DNA of 64,000 nt. It comes from Laccaria trichodermophora (Eukaryota > Basidiomycota > Agaricomycetes > Agaricales > Hydnangiaceae). The translations under genes and the position numbers were made by a program. Below are positions 8,501-19,100 of the stretch, piece after piece (position 1 is the first letter of the stretch; each line of letters begins with the position of its first letter). The notes beneath the pieces were generated by a model, which was not told the origin of the DNA, searched no databases, and worked only from the letters and a program-made list of their open reading frames with translations. The stretch lies in contig JACTVC010000003.1 of the NCBI GenBank assembly GCA_018417955.1, positions 930,001 through 994,000 of the forward strand, read 5' to 3'.

Positions 8501-11097
8501 CCCTTTTCGCTGATGACACAACGGTGTGCCTCTCTGAGAATGATAACTTCTCTGACCTGCAAAGCATCCTGCAAAAGTGGTGCTGTGCATCAGGAGCAAA
8601 ATTTAATGTACAGAAAACCGAAATTATCCCAGTGGGATCTGAGGAGTACAGATCAGGAGTGGTAGCCAGCAGGAAGCTGAATGAAAACCACCCTGCCATC
8701 CCCCCTCAAATCCACATAGCCAAAGATGGTGAACCGGTTAGGGTGCTAGGTGCCTTTGTTGGTAACAAGGTAGATCAAGTAAACATATGGGTGCCCATAT
8801 TGGAGAAAACAGATAACGCTTTAAACTGCTGGGAGAGGACCCGCCCAACCCCAGATGGAAGGAGACTAATTGTTGGGATGGTCGTGGGGGGCTACACCCA
8901 ATACCTGGCAAGGGTGCAGGGCATGCCTGAGGAGGTAGAAGCTCTGTTTACGAAGCGGATACGCAACTTTATGTCAGAAGGCAGAGCAGTCCCCATGATT
9001 GGCCTGCCAACGCTCTACAGGAATCTCGAGGATGGAGGCAAGAAGGTACTGGATGTGACAGCACGAAATCAGGCCATTGAGCTGATGAAGGTAAAAAGGT
9101 ACTTGACACTAGACCAGACACGTCCGAAATGGGCTTTTGTGGCAGACGTGCTCATCTCAGAAAATATTACTGCGACAAGCCGTGTGCACGATGATCTATC
9201 AAAGACAAATCTATTTCTACAGAGCTGGACGACGAGCAGAACAAAGGCTACAACCACCCTGCCTGAGAGTCTACGTAAAATGATCAGGACTGCAAACAAG
9301 TTCTGTGTAGCGTTCAACCCAAAGGTGCTTAGTCCTGCACTTAAATGGGAATTGCCTGTGTGGCACCACATAGGCCTCAACAGTGAACGGGTTAGGAACA
9401 ATGGAACGAGGGAGGTCTGTCTACGTCATACGCATGAGGTCATAACAGTTGGCGACCTTGAACGCTTTGCTTACAGGGGCCGTATAGGGGACCACCGGCC
9501 CACCAACTCGTGTAAATGCGAGACATGCAGAATGGAACGATTGGGGGGATGCACCAAGCCCCACGGGTGCCAGCATGCTGCGCTGAAGCTGCTTGACAAA
9601 CTCCCACCCAAGTGGGACCCCAGGATCCCAGAAGCTAACACCCAAGATGCGGCTGAAGTCGCCGACAATAATAGTAACTTCTTTACCTTTAATACGAGCC
9701 TCACAACTAAAGGGGCTCTTACCGAAGGATTCCAGGTTTTCACAAGCCTGGAAAATGGCCTCAACACCGAGGCTATACGTGACGACCCCCCTGGAGAGCA
9801 AAGTGTGATCACGCAGCTTAACATTGTAGGCATCTGTGAAAGCAGTGGGAATGAGGATGCTCAAGCCGGAGCTGGGGGATGGTTCCCAGCAAATGACGAC
9901 CGCACCTTTTCGGTGAAATTACCCCCCTCTATTTATACAACCCAAGCTGCAGAGATTGCCTCCCTGGCAATAGCGCTGGCACGAACGGAGACAACTGAGG
10001 AGCTTATAATAATGTGCGACCCCAAAAGTGAGACTGCAAGACTCATAAGAAACCTACAGAAGTGGGAGGACTGTGGATGGATTGGTATCCAAAACAAGGA
10101 ACTTTTAAAGAAAGTGGCTGCGGCACTACGGTGCCGAGGTGGAGTGACTAGCTTCCGTCATGCTGGGAAAGAGGAGGAGGCAAATAGGAAAGCCCTGGGG
10201 TGTGCCAAGGTTGGTTTAAGGGAGCCCAATGAGACCGTCCTAGACCTGGCCATACCTGGAAGTTTTGATGTGGCAGGCGCGAAGATGAGTGTAATGACAC
10301 AGGCGCTCCTCTACCGGGGAATTATGGAACAGAGGACAAAGCCGGATAGGAGAAGAATGCTGATAAGATTGGACATGACCAGGCATGCTGTGAAGGAGGT
10401 TAGTGGCTTCCTCCCCACTGATCATAAAATTTGGCTCTCCCTGAAAAACCGGGATATTTCTAAGAACATAAGGGCTTACCTGTGGAAATGTATGCATGAC
10501 GCACACCGCTGTGGTGCCTACTGGCTGAAAATCCCGGGCTATGAGCAACGTGCAACGTGCCAGGACTGTGAATGTGACGAATCAATGGATCATATTGTCA
10601 CTGAGTGTAGGGTGTCTGGGCAGGACACGGTCTGGAAACTGGCACACACTCTACTTGGTAGGAGAGGGATTCCCCTGCCCGTAGCCCCCAGCCTAGGACA
10701 GATACTTGGATGCGGGCTGGCAAACATCAGAAACCGAAAAGGTGAACCCCAAAAAGGACGGAGCAGATTATATACAATTGTCGTCTTGGAGTCCGCATAC
10801 CTCATCTGGAAGTTGAGGTGTGAGTGGAGAATTGAGAGGGAAGGGGATCAAGAGAAGCTGCACACTAAGGCTGAGATTGAGAGCCGCTGGCTTGCCATGA
10901 TTAACATGAGGCTCAAGTTTGACTGCTTGATGACCGACAAGAAACGCTACGGCCGAAAAGCGATCGATCCCGTAATAGTCCGCAAGACCTGGGATGGAGT
11001 ACTCTTCGACGAGAGAGGCCTCTCAGAAGATTGGGTCTCGGAAGCCGGGGTTTTAGTGGGTATGAGAGCGATGCGTCCTTCTGGGCGTAACCGATAG
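5590..11097 (+). CDS. LINE ORF2: AP endonuclease, reverse transcriptase, RNase H-like domain
   Basis: The open frame has about 1835 codons. The APE-type endonuclease (about residues 240-500) keeps its motifs: IASLNING, QETHL, LGDFNC, SRLDRIYV and STDHNLV. The reverse transcriptase (about 700-1060) has YRPITVLN, LDQEKAYDKI, GVRQGDPLSCLLF and the catalytic FADD at residue 973 (nt 8506-8517). A Cys-rich block (CKCETCRM…GCTKPHGCQ) precedes an RNase H-like domain (about 1405-1545) in which the first catalytic Asp appears replaced by Val. The C-terminus has the zinc finger CQDCECDESMDHIVTEC typical of RT-linked proteins. The frame opens at a TTG; no in-frame ATG occurs until 6391, after the first endonuclease motif, so the true start mechanism is unknown. 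It nicks target DNA and primes cDNA synthesis (family knowledge). Confidence 0.85.
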   Translation: MRVSHAERLKLKVTVAFTIQAREVGQYLSAQSIRSECRVQINPVLAQSLVGGLGQHAPTTPQNSNHFTSPLVYTDGLRPSIPRVRRGADLSVGHTLNEGSRDYGDRHQAVTSGQGRPEFTTERADDQTQGQRPRRVDNDGRPDNSQSSQNLASQLPPPPNQVSSGGAGHRARNAQRAQSAEARQVAPRVLLTAVRAITTPRQSGRRPGPVPRAAGQVQQHAERHGPQPRRVLARGNKTLRANITIASLNINGGGTVQTREKWQHVDQMLRNNKIGILAVQETHLREDTIDSLHTQFHQRLHIINSGVPEHPNAMGVAIALNKSLVAWEEAMVHVLVPGRAILVSVPWHKESIINVMAIYAPNRESENADFWKLLKEKWLASEYPKPDVLLGDFNCVEANIDRLPLKQNAPTAAVALEELKSDLRLMDGWRQENPNKLAYSWSDRLGRRSRLDRIYVTEEILTCSREWIIKKTALSTDHNLVSVNFSNPGAPYIGRGRWSVPLFLLQDAKVMKKIKELGIELMGNIERCRLQRTEGSNPQVLHQKFKKDMVLYIREYARKTIPKIDRLISKKEKMLATILNDRSLNLVEKQVSAGILDEEIQSLEKQRHTKARDRTAAKYRLEAETMGKAWCRSGKDQKPRDILYSLKIPQTEPTAYEKRSDKMAEIAKNYHENLQETAEVVDQLARDTEIDEVLRYVNVSIPAGEKINLAEKLRAEEVRKAIKDLPDGKEAGMDGIPHELWKKLVEQHDDNKKQGQQTFDIVKLFTTLYNDVEEQGMVTGTNFSEGWMCPIYKKNDCTEIANYRPITVLNTDYKIFTRALTTKLANAIPGIIHKNQAGFMKGRRIEDQTELVKLMINMCEVEEINGAIVCLDQEKAYDKISHDFLFRSLERFGLPQCFINTVRSLYCDAHTAVIINGEISSPFKITRGVRQGDPLSCLLFNIAIESLATMLRESDLEGLHIKGVVERNITTLFADDTTVCLSENDNFSDLQSILQKWCCASGAKFNVQKTEIIPVGSEEYRSGVVASRKLNENHPAIPPQIHIAKDGEPVRVLGAFVGNKVDQVNIWVPILEKTDNALNCWERTRPTPDGRRLIVGMVVGGYTQYLARVQGMPEEVEALFTKRIRNFMSEGRAVPMIGLPTLYRNLEDGGKKVLDVTARNQAIELMKVKRYLTLDQTRPKWAFVADVLISENITATSRVHDDLSKTNLFLQSWTTSRTKATTTLPESLRKMIRTANKFCVAFNPKVLSPALKWELPVWHHIGLNSERVRNNGTREVCLRHTHEVITVGDLERFAYRGRIGDHRPTNSCKCETCRMERLGGCTKPHGCQHAALKLLDKLPPKWDPRIPEANTQDAAEVADNNSNFFTFNTSLTTKGALTEGFQVFTSLENGLNTEAIRDDPPGEQSVITQLNIVGICESSGNEDAQAGAGGWFPANDDRTFSVKLPPSIYTTQAAEIASLAIALARTETTEELIIMCDPKSETARLIRNLQKWEDCGWIGIQNKELLKKVAAALRCRGGVTSFRHAGKEEEANRKALGCAKVGLREPNETVLDLAIPGSFDVAGAKMSVMTQALLYRGIMEQRTKPDRRRMLIRLDMTRHAVKEVSGFLPTDHKIWLSLKNRDISKNIRAYLWKCMHDAHRCGAYWLKIPGYEQRATCQDCECDESMDHIVTECRVSGQDTVWKLAHTLLGRRGIPLPVAPSLGQILGCGLANIRNRKGEPQKGRSRLYTIVVLESAYLIWKLRCEWRIEREGDQEKLHTKAEIESRWLAMINMRLKFDCLMTDKKRYGRKAIDPVIVRKTWDGVLFDERGLSEDWVSEAGVLVGMRAMRPSGRNR

Positions 11098-11294
11098 TCT
11101 CGGCTATCACCGCTCTGAGTCCCACACTGCTCTAGAGTGAGCGTGCGCAACAGCATTTCCTCGGGGTGGTCCACATTAATACCTTCCAACGGGGTGAAAT
11201 TCCCTGTCCTACATGCTGGTGTACAAGGCTAACTCTGTTAATTGTTGTATGCTATAAAGCTCCACCAAAAAAAAAAAAAAAAAAAAAAAAAAAA
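11098..11294 (+). other. LINE 3' UTR and poly(A) tail
   Basis: About 170 bp of non-coding sequence follow the ORF2 stop and end in 28 consecutive A residues (11267-11294). The long uninterrupted A tract marks the reverse-transcription start and suggests recent insertion, since such tracts shorten quickly. Confidence 0.85.
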
Positions 11295-12160
11295 TAATCG
11301 AGGTCGTGAGAAAGAAAATATTGTGCCGGTCGTCGAATGATATATGCAGCCATTTGTTTTGTCTTGCCCCACTGCAACTTAACGATATGCTGAATTGGAT
11401 CGGTTATTATCCGTTATAGTCCCCGCTCCTGTGGCACCTGAAATGCAAGGATTCGCTGGGAGAGGCCAGCCACCAAGCAGAGTATTGTCCACTCCCGTTG
11501 TTGTAGGCTGCGAAAGAGGCCTCAATATCCCGAAGCTGTGCGGGGTCGATGGATGCGGAGACGAGATGTTTCCTGGGTAGAGAATCAGAAGGGAATCAAG
11601 GGGTGATAACGACAATGCACGGTTCTTGGATACCTCTTTTGTGATTAGATTCCTTGCATGACTTGTAGAATAAAAAGTACCTCTTCAGAAGAGGTGCCGG
11701 TGAGTGCTCAGCGCTCAGCGCTCATCCAGCGCTCATCGATCACAAATGTCACTTTTTTTGGCGCATGAACGTGACAGACCGTGACTGGCCAAAAAACAGA
11801 ACTTCGCCAATTCTTCGTTTTTTTTCGACGAAAAAAGCGGAGTTAGGTTGGATTATGCCCAGAAGGCCCCGTCTCAAATTTTGTGGCAGGATGTTTTGTG
11901 GAAAGTTTGAGATCAGGAAAGTGCCGACTGAGAGGGTCTGCCGAAGTACTGATAGGGCATAGTATGTATCTTTCTTTCCACCTATATCGAATCGGTGATA
12001 TTATACACATGAAATGACATGAACTGTAGTACAAAAGTCTGCAGTGGTCGACATCAACCACGCTCAAGTCCATCGTGCAACATAGTCCGACGTAACAATG
12101 GAATAGCGTACGGACGTTGATTTTTGAATGAATCCTGAGGTGAATAGAAATCTCGTCGCC
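11295..12160. other. Intergenic, no supported gene
   Basis: Only short frames are seen. A small direct repeat (cagcgctca repeated at about 11709-11735) and T-rich tracts (11752, 11820) are the only structures. The right flank of the LINE insertion lies here. Confidence 0.5.
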
Positions 12161-12162
12161 TA

Positions 12163-13400
12163 CTAGACTGTCCGAGTAAAAGCTGCAGCACTTTGAACAT
12201 CGAACGTGGAGTTACTTTTCGAGGTCATCATACTTCGTGTGAACGAATCTGAAAACTGGGTCAACTCCAGCGGTGTATGTGGCAGCGTCATCGACGGTCT
12301 CTGTCCAATATCGGTACTGTGTGTTTCCGTCGTATGCCGTCGTGGGTGTGGGAGCTCGTCAGGATGAAAGATCTTGTAGATGTAGCTGATGACCACCAGG
12401 AGATTACACACGATCAAAGCAATCGAAGCCTAACACCAGCGTGAGTGATATCTTCGATGAGACAGGTGAAGAGATGTCACCTCCAAACAAGCAGACAAGG
12501 CTAGAAGCTCACTACGCGCTGGTTTCCAACTGGCAGGCGCCAAAGTGAACAGTGTTGTTCCGGTCGACGAGATGGTCATGAACAGGCTTGATGCGAAGCC
12601 ACTCGATATCAGACATCGTCTTGGACGAGAGAGCCGTGTTTCTCTGAATGCGTAGAGCGGAGCGCCCACCAAAAGAACGTCACTTGAGAGAGAGGCTGAT
12701 GATGCATTCAGACAGGGCGCTCAAAAAGGGGTAGGTCATGCGTACTGACTAACAAATCCAGTGATGTGCATAGGTGAGGTCAGGGACAACTCGGCTGAAG
12801 AAAAGGATGTCCATGATGATTTCTGCGAGGAAATTACGGAGAGTTCGATGATGCCGAAGCAGCCAAACAGAAAGGCCATCCCTATTGCGAAACGGCGATA
12901 TGGTTCATTTGGGGCGAAGATCCTTGCGAATGCAAGTGCGAGACTCGTTCGACTTGTCCTGAAATAACGAACACATCAGGAATCTTGTTGATGTTCACAC
13001 TGTTGAGACTTACCATACGACCCAGGTGAACATAAATGTACCAATCAGGTACCTTACGAGTTGTGCAGGCGGAGTTTGCGTTGGGGAGTCTTGAAGAGGT
13101 TCGTTCAGCCGCCACTTGATCTCACCTCAATGAAGACGGACCAAGGTCTGCTTTGCTCATCCACAGAACGATCACCAACACAATGTCGGGTACGAGGGCC
13201 GAAAAAGCTATCCAATCGTCCCACCATAGGTAGTATCTTCGTCGACGGTGGTGTAACCTGAACAACGTCAGAGTTATTGCAAAGAAATGCGAGATCGTCA
13301 GGAGAACTGTTGTTTTTCCTTTCAATTTACAAAGGGTATGATGTCGGAATTCAAGCAAAACGTACCATAGAGAACCGTACGTACTCTTCCACTAAGTTTC
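12163..13400 (-). CDS. Seven-helix fungal rhodopsin-fold membrane protein (PF20684-like)
   Basis: This is a multi-exon minus-strand gene. From the N-terminus it reads TVLLTISHFFAITLTLFR (helix), RRRRYYLWWDDWIAFSALV followed by PDIVLVIVLW (helix with the family's 'WDD' signature), YLIGTFMFTWVVW, then TSRTSLALAFARIFAP and RRFAIGMAFLFGCFGIIEL. The last exon carries ASIALIVCNLLVVISYIYK and a hydrophilic Ser/Thr-rich tail ending at TAG. One intron is clear (GTAAGT…TTTCAG, about 12961-13010), joining VVW to TSRTS. Basidiomycete members are plasma-membrane proteins of unknown ligand. The start codon is not resolved; the first helix lies just after an apparent acceptor near 13316, so a short upstream exon is likely. 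Some middle exons (about 12440-12750) are read with low certainty, and mild decay cannot be excluded. Confidence 0.55.
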
Positions 13401-16143
13401 ATCGACCTTGGACGTTGAGGGGGCAGATGGAGCGTTGAGGACGGAGTTGGATCGCCCCCCAGTCCAGTTTTACTGAACCGACCCTATTTTTCGGAGAAAT
13501 GCAATCGCCCCCATCAAACCTGCTTGGCGTCGTGATATATGGATGTCATCCGGAGCTGGAGAGCCGCTCCATGACATTTATGAAGGAACGAGGCTTCTTC
13601 CAGGGTGTGCCAGAAGAAAGATCGATGGATTTGACGCAGCCCGTGCCATCCGGGTCGTGTTTGAACGATTGCTTGCCAGATGTTCTTGCTGATTGGTATG
13701 ACCCCATTATGACGCCATGAGCCTCGAGGTGCTTTCTGAAAGCCGCGCTCGTAAAGTGGATGTTGGGGTGGCTGCAGCATCAATGCAACGCGTAGATTTG
13801 TTTTGGTTGAGCTCTTGCCAAGGGCACGGTCAGTACATTCAGGATTCGGTTTGATAACATGACATACTTGGGTGGGGCAGTCCCCTTATTCAAAGGCCAT
13901 GATGGTATAGAACAGGGAAGATCTTGAGCTTCAGTCACCGTTCACGGTGACGTTGGTTGTAGAGGCCATAGTATTTGCGCATGTTATGTACTTTGCATTG
14001 ACAAGCCGCGTTGCGGTCTTCTTATGTGCAGGTCCTCATTCTAAGCTCCTGCACTCAGTTCAACCGCGGCTTGTTTCGTTCTCACATGGGGTCAAAAGGA
14101 CGGATCGCTGGAATGAAGCCTTCTGATAACTTTGTGGTAAAAGATGGTATGACCCTGCAAGTCTTTACTTTCTTAAAGCTCAATATTGCCAAAGGGATGA
14201 CAGGCCATTGAGCTCCTGTAGGAGCCCCCTTCGCATCCTTCTACATCAGACCAGCCCAAACTACAACATCTTGGCATGTTTAAATAAAAAAGACGCTGGT
14301 TCCCTACGATACTTCTAGCCTGGTCCCTCCGTGAACGAAAGAGAACCTACCGAGCGGTGAAAAGTTCGCTTTCGTGTCAAGCAGGATAAACGACCCGTCC
14401 AATCCCTGAATCCTTGTTGGTTTCAACTTTGTCAAGCCTGATATACACTTGATGCCGGTCGTTACGGCGAGTTTCCGGTGGAGGATGATACTTTTGTACC
14501 GCGAGCAAAAGCTTCCCTTTCGCTATAACATACCCCGTCTTCAAGTTGTGACCCTCATGTCAAGCTGAGCTCATGCCAATCGATTTCTGAAACACTTCGA
14601 CTTGGTTTTTTGAAAAGTGAATGGCGCTGTGGGGGAGATCTGTGAGTTTTTTGAAATTGTAACAAGCGCTTAATCTGACCGTTTTCCCTTTCTCTTCTTC
14701 AAGGAACTACAACCTCCTAGGCGTATTTGGAATTTGAAATGAAAGACGCTAGTTCCCAGCGCTGTTCCTCCGCACACAAGGCTTTTCTGCAGCGTGCGGC
14801 CACTCCCTGAATCTTGGCAAGCTGGTATCGACTTTATCAATCAAGTCTGATGTACCTTACTCGTCCTTGCTTCCGTGAATCCATTTTTTGTGGGCTGCCA
14901 AATTTGTCGAGTGGTTCCTTGGGAGACTAAGTTATTTCACCCTTCCTTGTGTCGAGATGGACACGGATGGATTAAAGTAATAGGTATGGGCACTCCGTGA
15001 ACAAAAAGTCTGACTAATAACGTAGGATGTGCCTTCCCAGGTTGAGATGATTCAGCCTGCACGAGGACGCAAATTCTGGACCGATATATTGTTTTGCGGA
15101 TTCTGAAGGACTTGGTTCAAGTCACTTGTGGCTTTTCTGGTTACGTCGGAGGGCAAAAGGTCTGGCCCTGCTACTCCCTAAAGAGGTTGAAGTACGCCCT
15201 TTTCCTGTAACTGTCCATGTCTTCACGTTGCGAGCCAAGTTGAGCTCGTGACAATCGATTCTTCTCAAGCTGTGGTAGAGCTTTGTGAGTTATTGAACTT
15301 GTATCAAACGCTTATTCTCATTCTCTCGTCCATACTGAGGGATAGGTTCAAGTCAACGTTTGTGTGATTTGTACTTGGAACGACGAATCTCTGCTGGAAG
15401 TTTTTTTTTGTTAAAGTTACGTTGGACAGAGTAAACCAGTATTAGAATTTAAAGGCTCGAAACCTCGCTTCAGCGAATAGTGTAGCTCGATTTCAGTCTC
15501 AAAGTTCGAAGGGGTATATATCTTGCCTTGGTGCATAATGGCGGTGAGGCGTGCCAAAAGACGTCATAAGTTGGTAAGCTTCGGTACATTCCCCAAATGA
15601 TGAAATGCAGGGAAACCTAGGAGATTTACTATCACACTTGGGATTGAGATACAAATGCATATTTCTTGAGTGGGGAGTATAAGTAAGACTCCAATCGGGA
15701 TGCATGAGGGTGCAAAATTGACGGCAGAGATACCTGGGGAAGTAGCAACTGGCAGGGATTACGTATGATTGTCGTTGATCCTTCAAGCCTTCAGGTTGTG
15801 CAGGGACACGATACGTGAGTCCAAGAAGTGATTAAACCCGATATCACCTTGATGACGACCAGCGGTTGAGCTGGTTGGGTCTTGAAGCGCGTGAAGAGGA
15901 TAAATGGGCGTTGAGCGTATCAATGAAAGACCATTTGGGCATCCTTTATCAAAGTGCACAGTTGTAAAGAGATGTTATATTTTGTTTCGATGGATCTATG
16001 TTCCACGTGTTTTGTAGATCTTGGATCGATCGCCAAGATTGAATTAGATCATAATTCTATTTTGACACGAAAATTCAGCGTCCGTTACTGGAACGGTCGT
16101 GCCTGCCTTTACTCTCTACACCCACATCATCATTCGAAAAAAA
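13401..16143. other. Gene-poor region with diverged tandem repeat
   Basis: No family is recognised. A minus-strand frame of 89 codons at 13514-13783 has reasonable composition but no relatives I can name. About 14280-14700 and 14740-15340 are diverged direct copies of one another (shared blocks: gacgct-gttccc, a block ending in caatcgatt, and a block with tgtgagtt-ttgaa followed by caa-cgctta-tct). The 5' side of the Rxt3-like gene, including its promoter, must lie at about 15.6-16.14 kb; no TATA box or other defined motif stands out. Confidence 0.45.
14280..15340 (+). repeat. Two diverged direct repeat units of about 420-600 bp
   Basis: Unit 1 (about 14280-14700) and unit 2 (about 14740-15340) share ordered blocks: gacgctggttccc/gacgctagttccc; cttcaagttgtgacc/cttcacgttgcgagcc followed by a gctcatgccaatcgattt/gctcgtgacaatcgattct block; and agatctgtgagtttttt/agctttgtgagttattg followed by gcttaatctgacc/gcttattctcatt. 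Unit 2 carries extra sequence in the middle. No coding potential links them, so this looks like an old tandem duplication or two copies of an uncharacterised repeat. Confidence 0.45.
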
Positions 16144-19100
16144 ATGAACGTAGCAGCTCTCTTGCAGGACTCTCCCTCTGAAGATTCGAATAATCGTCGT
16201 CGTCCTATTCAACAACAAGACAACTGGCCCCCTTACGATCGTCGACAATCTCAATGGTCCTCCTCCTCCTCCTCAGCACCGTACATCCGCACAGATCAGT
16301 CACATCCACCACCAGCACAAGCACCAGCAGCACCACCCCCCTTCTCAACCGTCGACTCTCGCACAGGGTCAAACAATGTCGGTCAACGTCCATCTCCGCC
16401 GAACCCTCCGAACCTACCCCGGAGCAGCGCCGCCCCTTTTCCTCCCCCTCCAGACTCGTCATCACCACGAACAAGACAAAGGCATCCCTCGCCCGTCATC
16501 ACGTCCACAACGACCCCGCGTCATGCCTCTGCATCGTCGTCACATCCATCTCCAGCCATGGCCTCGCTTCTCTGCCCCATCGAGACCCCGATCACCCCCG
16601 GTTCCTGGCATCATCATCATCATCCGGGGTCCGGCGCATCCATCGTTGGAGACAGTCGCATTCAACAACAACTCGACTCTCGTATTCAACTTGACCCTCC
16701 TCGTCTTGTTGATCGCACCACTACTACGCCCATGGACTGGCCGGAGAGAGATAGGAGAAAACAGACGGCGCTTGCTGGGCCTGGGACGGGTGCTCCTGGT
16801 ATGTTTCGATTTTAGCTAGTTCTCTAACACCATCAAATTCATTTTTTTTCTTTCTCTTCTCTCGCGAACTAGATGATATCCCACTGAAACCTCCACCTCC
16901 ACCTCAACCCCAACCATCTCGACAAGTCCGGAAAACCGATCCACTAGACGAATATAGAGAACGAGACGAAAAACGTCACATTGAGCGCGATCAACAACGA
17001 GTGAGGGGGGAGAGGGAGAGGGAACAGAGAGATAGAGAGGACATGGATATCATTCGCGCTGTTGCTTCTGAACGACACCAACAACAGCAGCAGCAACAAC
17101 AGAATAGGCCTCCCTTGCCCGTCGACTATAGGGGTCTTCCTCCACCTCCTCCTCAAGGCAGCATAAGTGGCCCGGGGCAGAGAGGCGCTACGCCTGCTGC
17201 TGAACTTTTGGTCCTCAAGCACAATGCGGATCGGACGTACCCACCACCACCTAGCATGGATACCAGGCACGGTCCTCCGCCGCCTTCGTCTGCTGGTAGC
17301 GACAGGGAAAGAGAGCGGAATCCTCCTATACACGTGGCTCGTCCACCACCACCACCATCTTCGCATATCCCACCGCCACATCATCTTCACTTGGGTCCTC
17401 CTCCTGGGATGCATCCTCGTGAACGTGAACGGGAGAGGGAGCATATTGTGCAGCAGCAGAGGGAACGAGATAGGGATCGCGATTTGCGGGAGCGGGAGCT
17501 CAGTGACAGACGTGAGCTTGATAGAGGACGCGAACTTGATAGAGGACGTGAACTTGACAGAGGACGTGAGCTTGACAGAGGGCGTGAGCTTGATAGACGC
17601 GAGCTTGACAGAGCACGCGAAGTACGCGAGCTTGATAGAGCACGCGAAGGACGCGAACTGTCAGACAGAGACAGGGATCGAGATCAACACATACGTGAAC
17701 GAGAACGAGAATACCAGGCCCAACAACCAGATTTTTCGCTTCACCCTCGTGACCGTGACCGTGAACGAGAGAGGGATCATCACCCACACCCACACCCACA
17801 CCGAGAGCGGGAGATGTCTTCGCATCAACGTGACAGGGATCGTGATCGTGAGCATCAAAGGGAGCGGGAGCGCGAACAGCAGCATGCGTACCGTGAAAGG
17901 GAACAAGTCTACCTGCAACGTGAACGGGACAACAAGGAGAGAGAGCAGCATGTCCTTCAACGCCAGTCGAGTCCTCCCCCTCCTCCTCATCCACATCCCC
18001 AGCAGTATCAACAGCAGCGCCAATCGACTCCTCCACACCCAAGACAAGCGAGCCCGCATGCGCTTGTTCATCCTAGTCCTCGTGCGCATGTTCATCAACG
18101 GCAGGGTAGTCCTGGTCCTCGTGTGCATGCGCTTCAGCATCAGAAGCCGGGTAGTCCTCGTAGACCACCCAGCCCTCGTGCGCTTCAGCATCAGAGGCCG
18201 CCAAGTCCTCGTAGACCACCCAGCCCAAGTCCTCGTACCCATCAACGCCATCCAAGCCCCCAAAGACAATCAAGTAATCCCCCACTAGCTGTTCCTCCGC
18301 CACCACAACAGCAGTTCCAGACACGTTTTCACACGCAGTTCGTTACTGGCTTGTCGAGGGTGTCTTCGCCTGTCCCTGGCCCTGGTGGTGGTGGTGGGAT
18401 GGGGATTATGGTTGGGGATGGTGTGGGTGTGAAGAGGGATAGGGATAGGGATGGGAAACGTCCTGGGGAACCACATGAACGTGAAAGGGAGAGAGAAAGA
18501 GAAAAGAAGGGGTCTTTAAGCCTAAGCCGGAGTGGTGCTGGTGGAAGGGAACGAGAGAGGGAGAGGGAACGGGAGAGGGAACGTGATATGTATGCTGCTG
18601 CTTTAGGAGCGGGAGGGCGGAAAGTGGATGGTGATGCGCACCCACACCAACAGCAGCATGAGCGGCAAGCCCATAGACATGGACATGTACATCATCATCA
18701 TGTACATCATCATCACCAACACCACCAACACCACCACCAGCCGCATAATCATCAACAGCCCCATCACACGCATCGTAATGAAGAAGACGTTGAGATGCTT
18801 GATGGGGATGGGTGGCAGGAGGACGAAGAGGTGATTGGTGAGGATGCGCCAAAAGCAAGGGTGAAGGTTGATTTGGGGACATTTGTGTATCCCCGTGTTC
18901 CGTTTCCTTATTTCTTTGATTTGGGATCTGGGTTGTTGGTGAGGGATAAGGAGAGCAGCAAGGATGTGGAGATGGAGGTAGAGGTGGTGCAAGAGGACAA
19001 AGAGAAGGAGAAGGTTGAGAAAAGCGGGAATGGGAATGGGAATGGGGAGGAGGGTGAGATTCGGGAGGTGAAAGAGAAAGAAAAAGAAAAAGAAAAGGTG

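Larger units (their letters stand above)
2900..11294 (+). mobile_element. LINE (Tad1/I-like, with RNase H-like domain), coding-complete
   Basis: This is a non-LTR retrotransposon with a C-rich 5' region, ORF1 (gag-like), ORF2 (endonuclease, reverse transcriptase, Cys-rich and RNase H-like regions, terminal zinc finger), a roughly 170-bp 3' UTR and a 28-base poly(A) tail at 11267-11294. Both ORFs are free of internal stops, suggesting a young insertion. The left boundary is not defined: the OSCP fragment ends near 2880, so the 5' end is placed at about 2900. I looked for a target-site duplication of the sequence after the tail (TAATCGAGGTCG) near 2.9 kb and found none. Post-RT RNase H is typical of the Tad1 and I groups; clade placement is inferred. 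Confidence 0.8.

Noticed and set aside
17167..18288. Long alternative-frame ORFs within the Rxt3-like gene on both strands
   Set aside because: They are produced by the low-complexity codon repeats of the real frame and have no protein-like family features.
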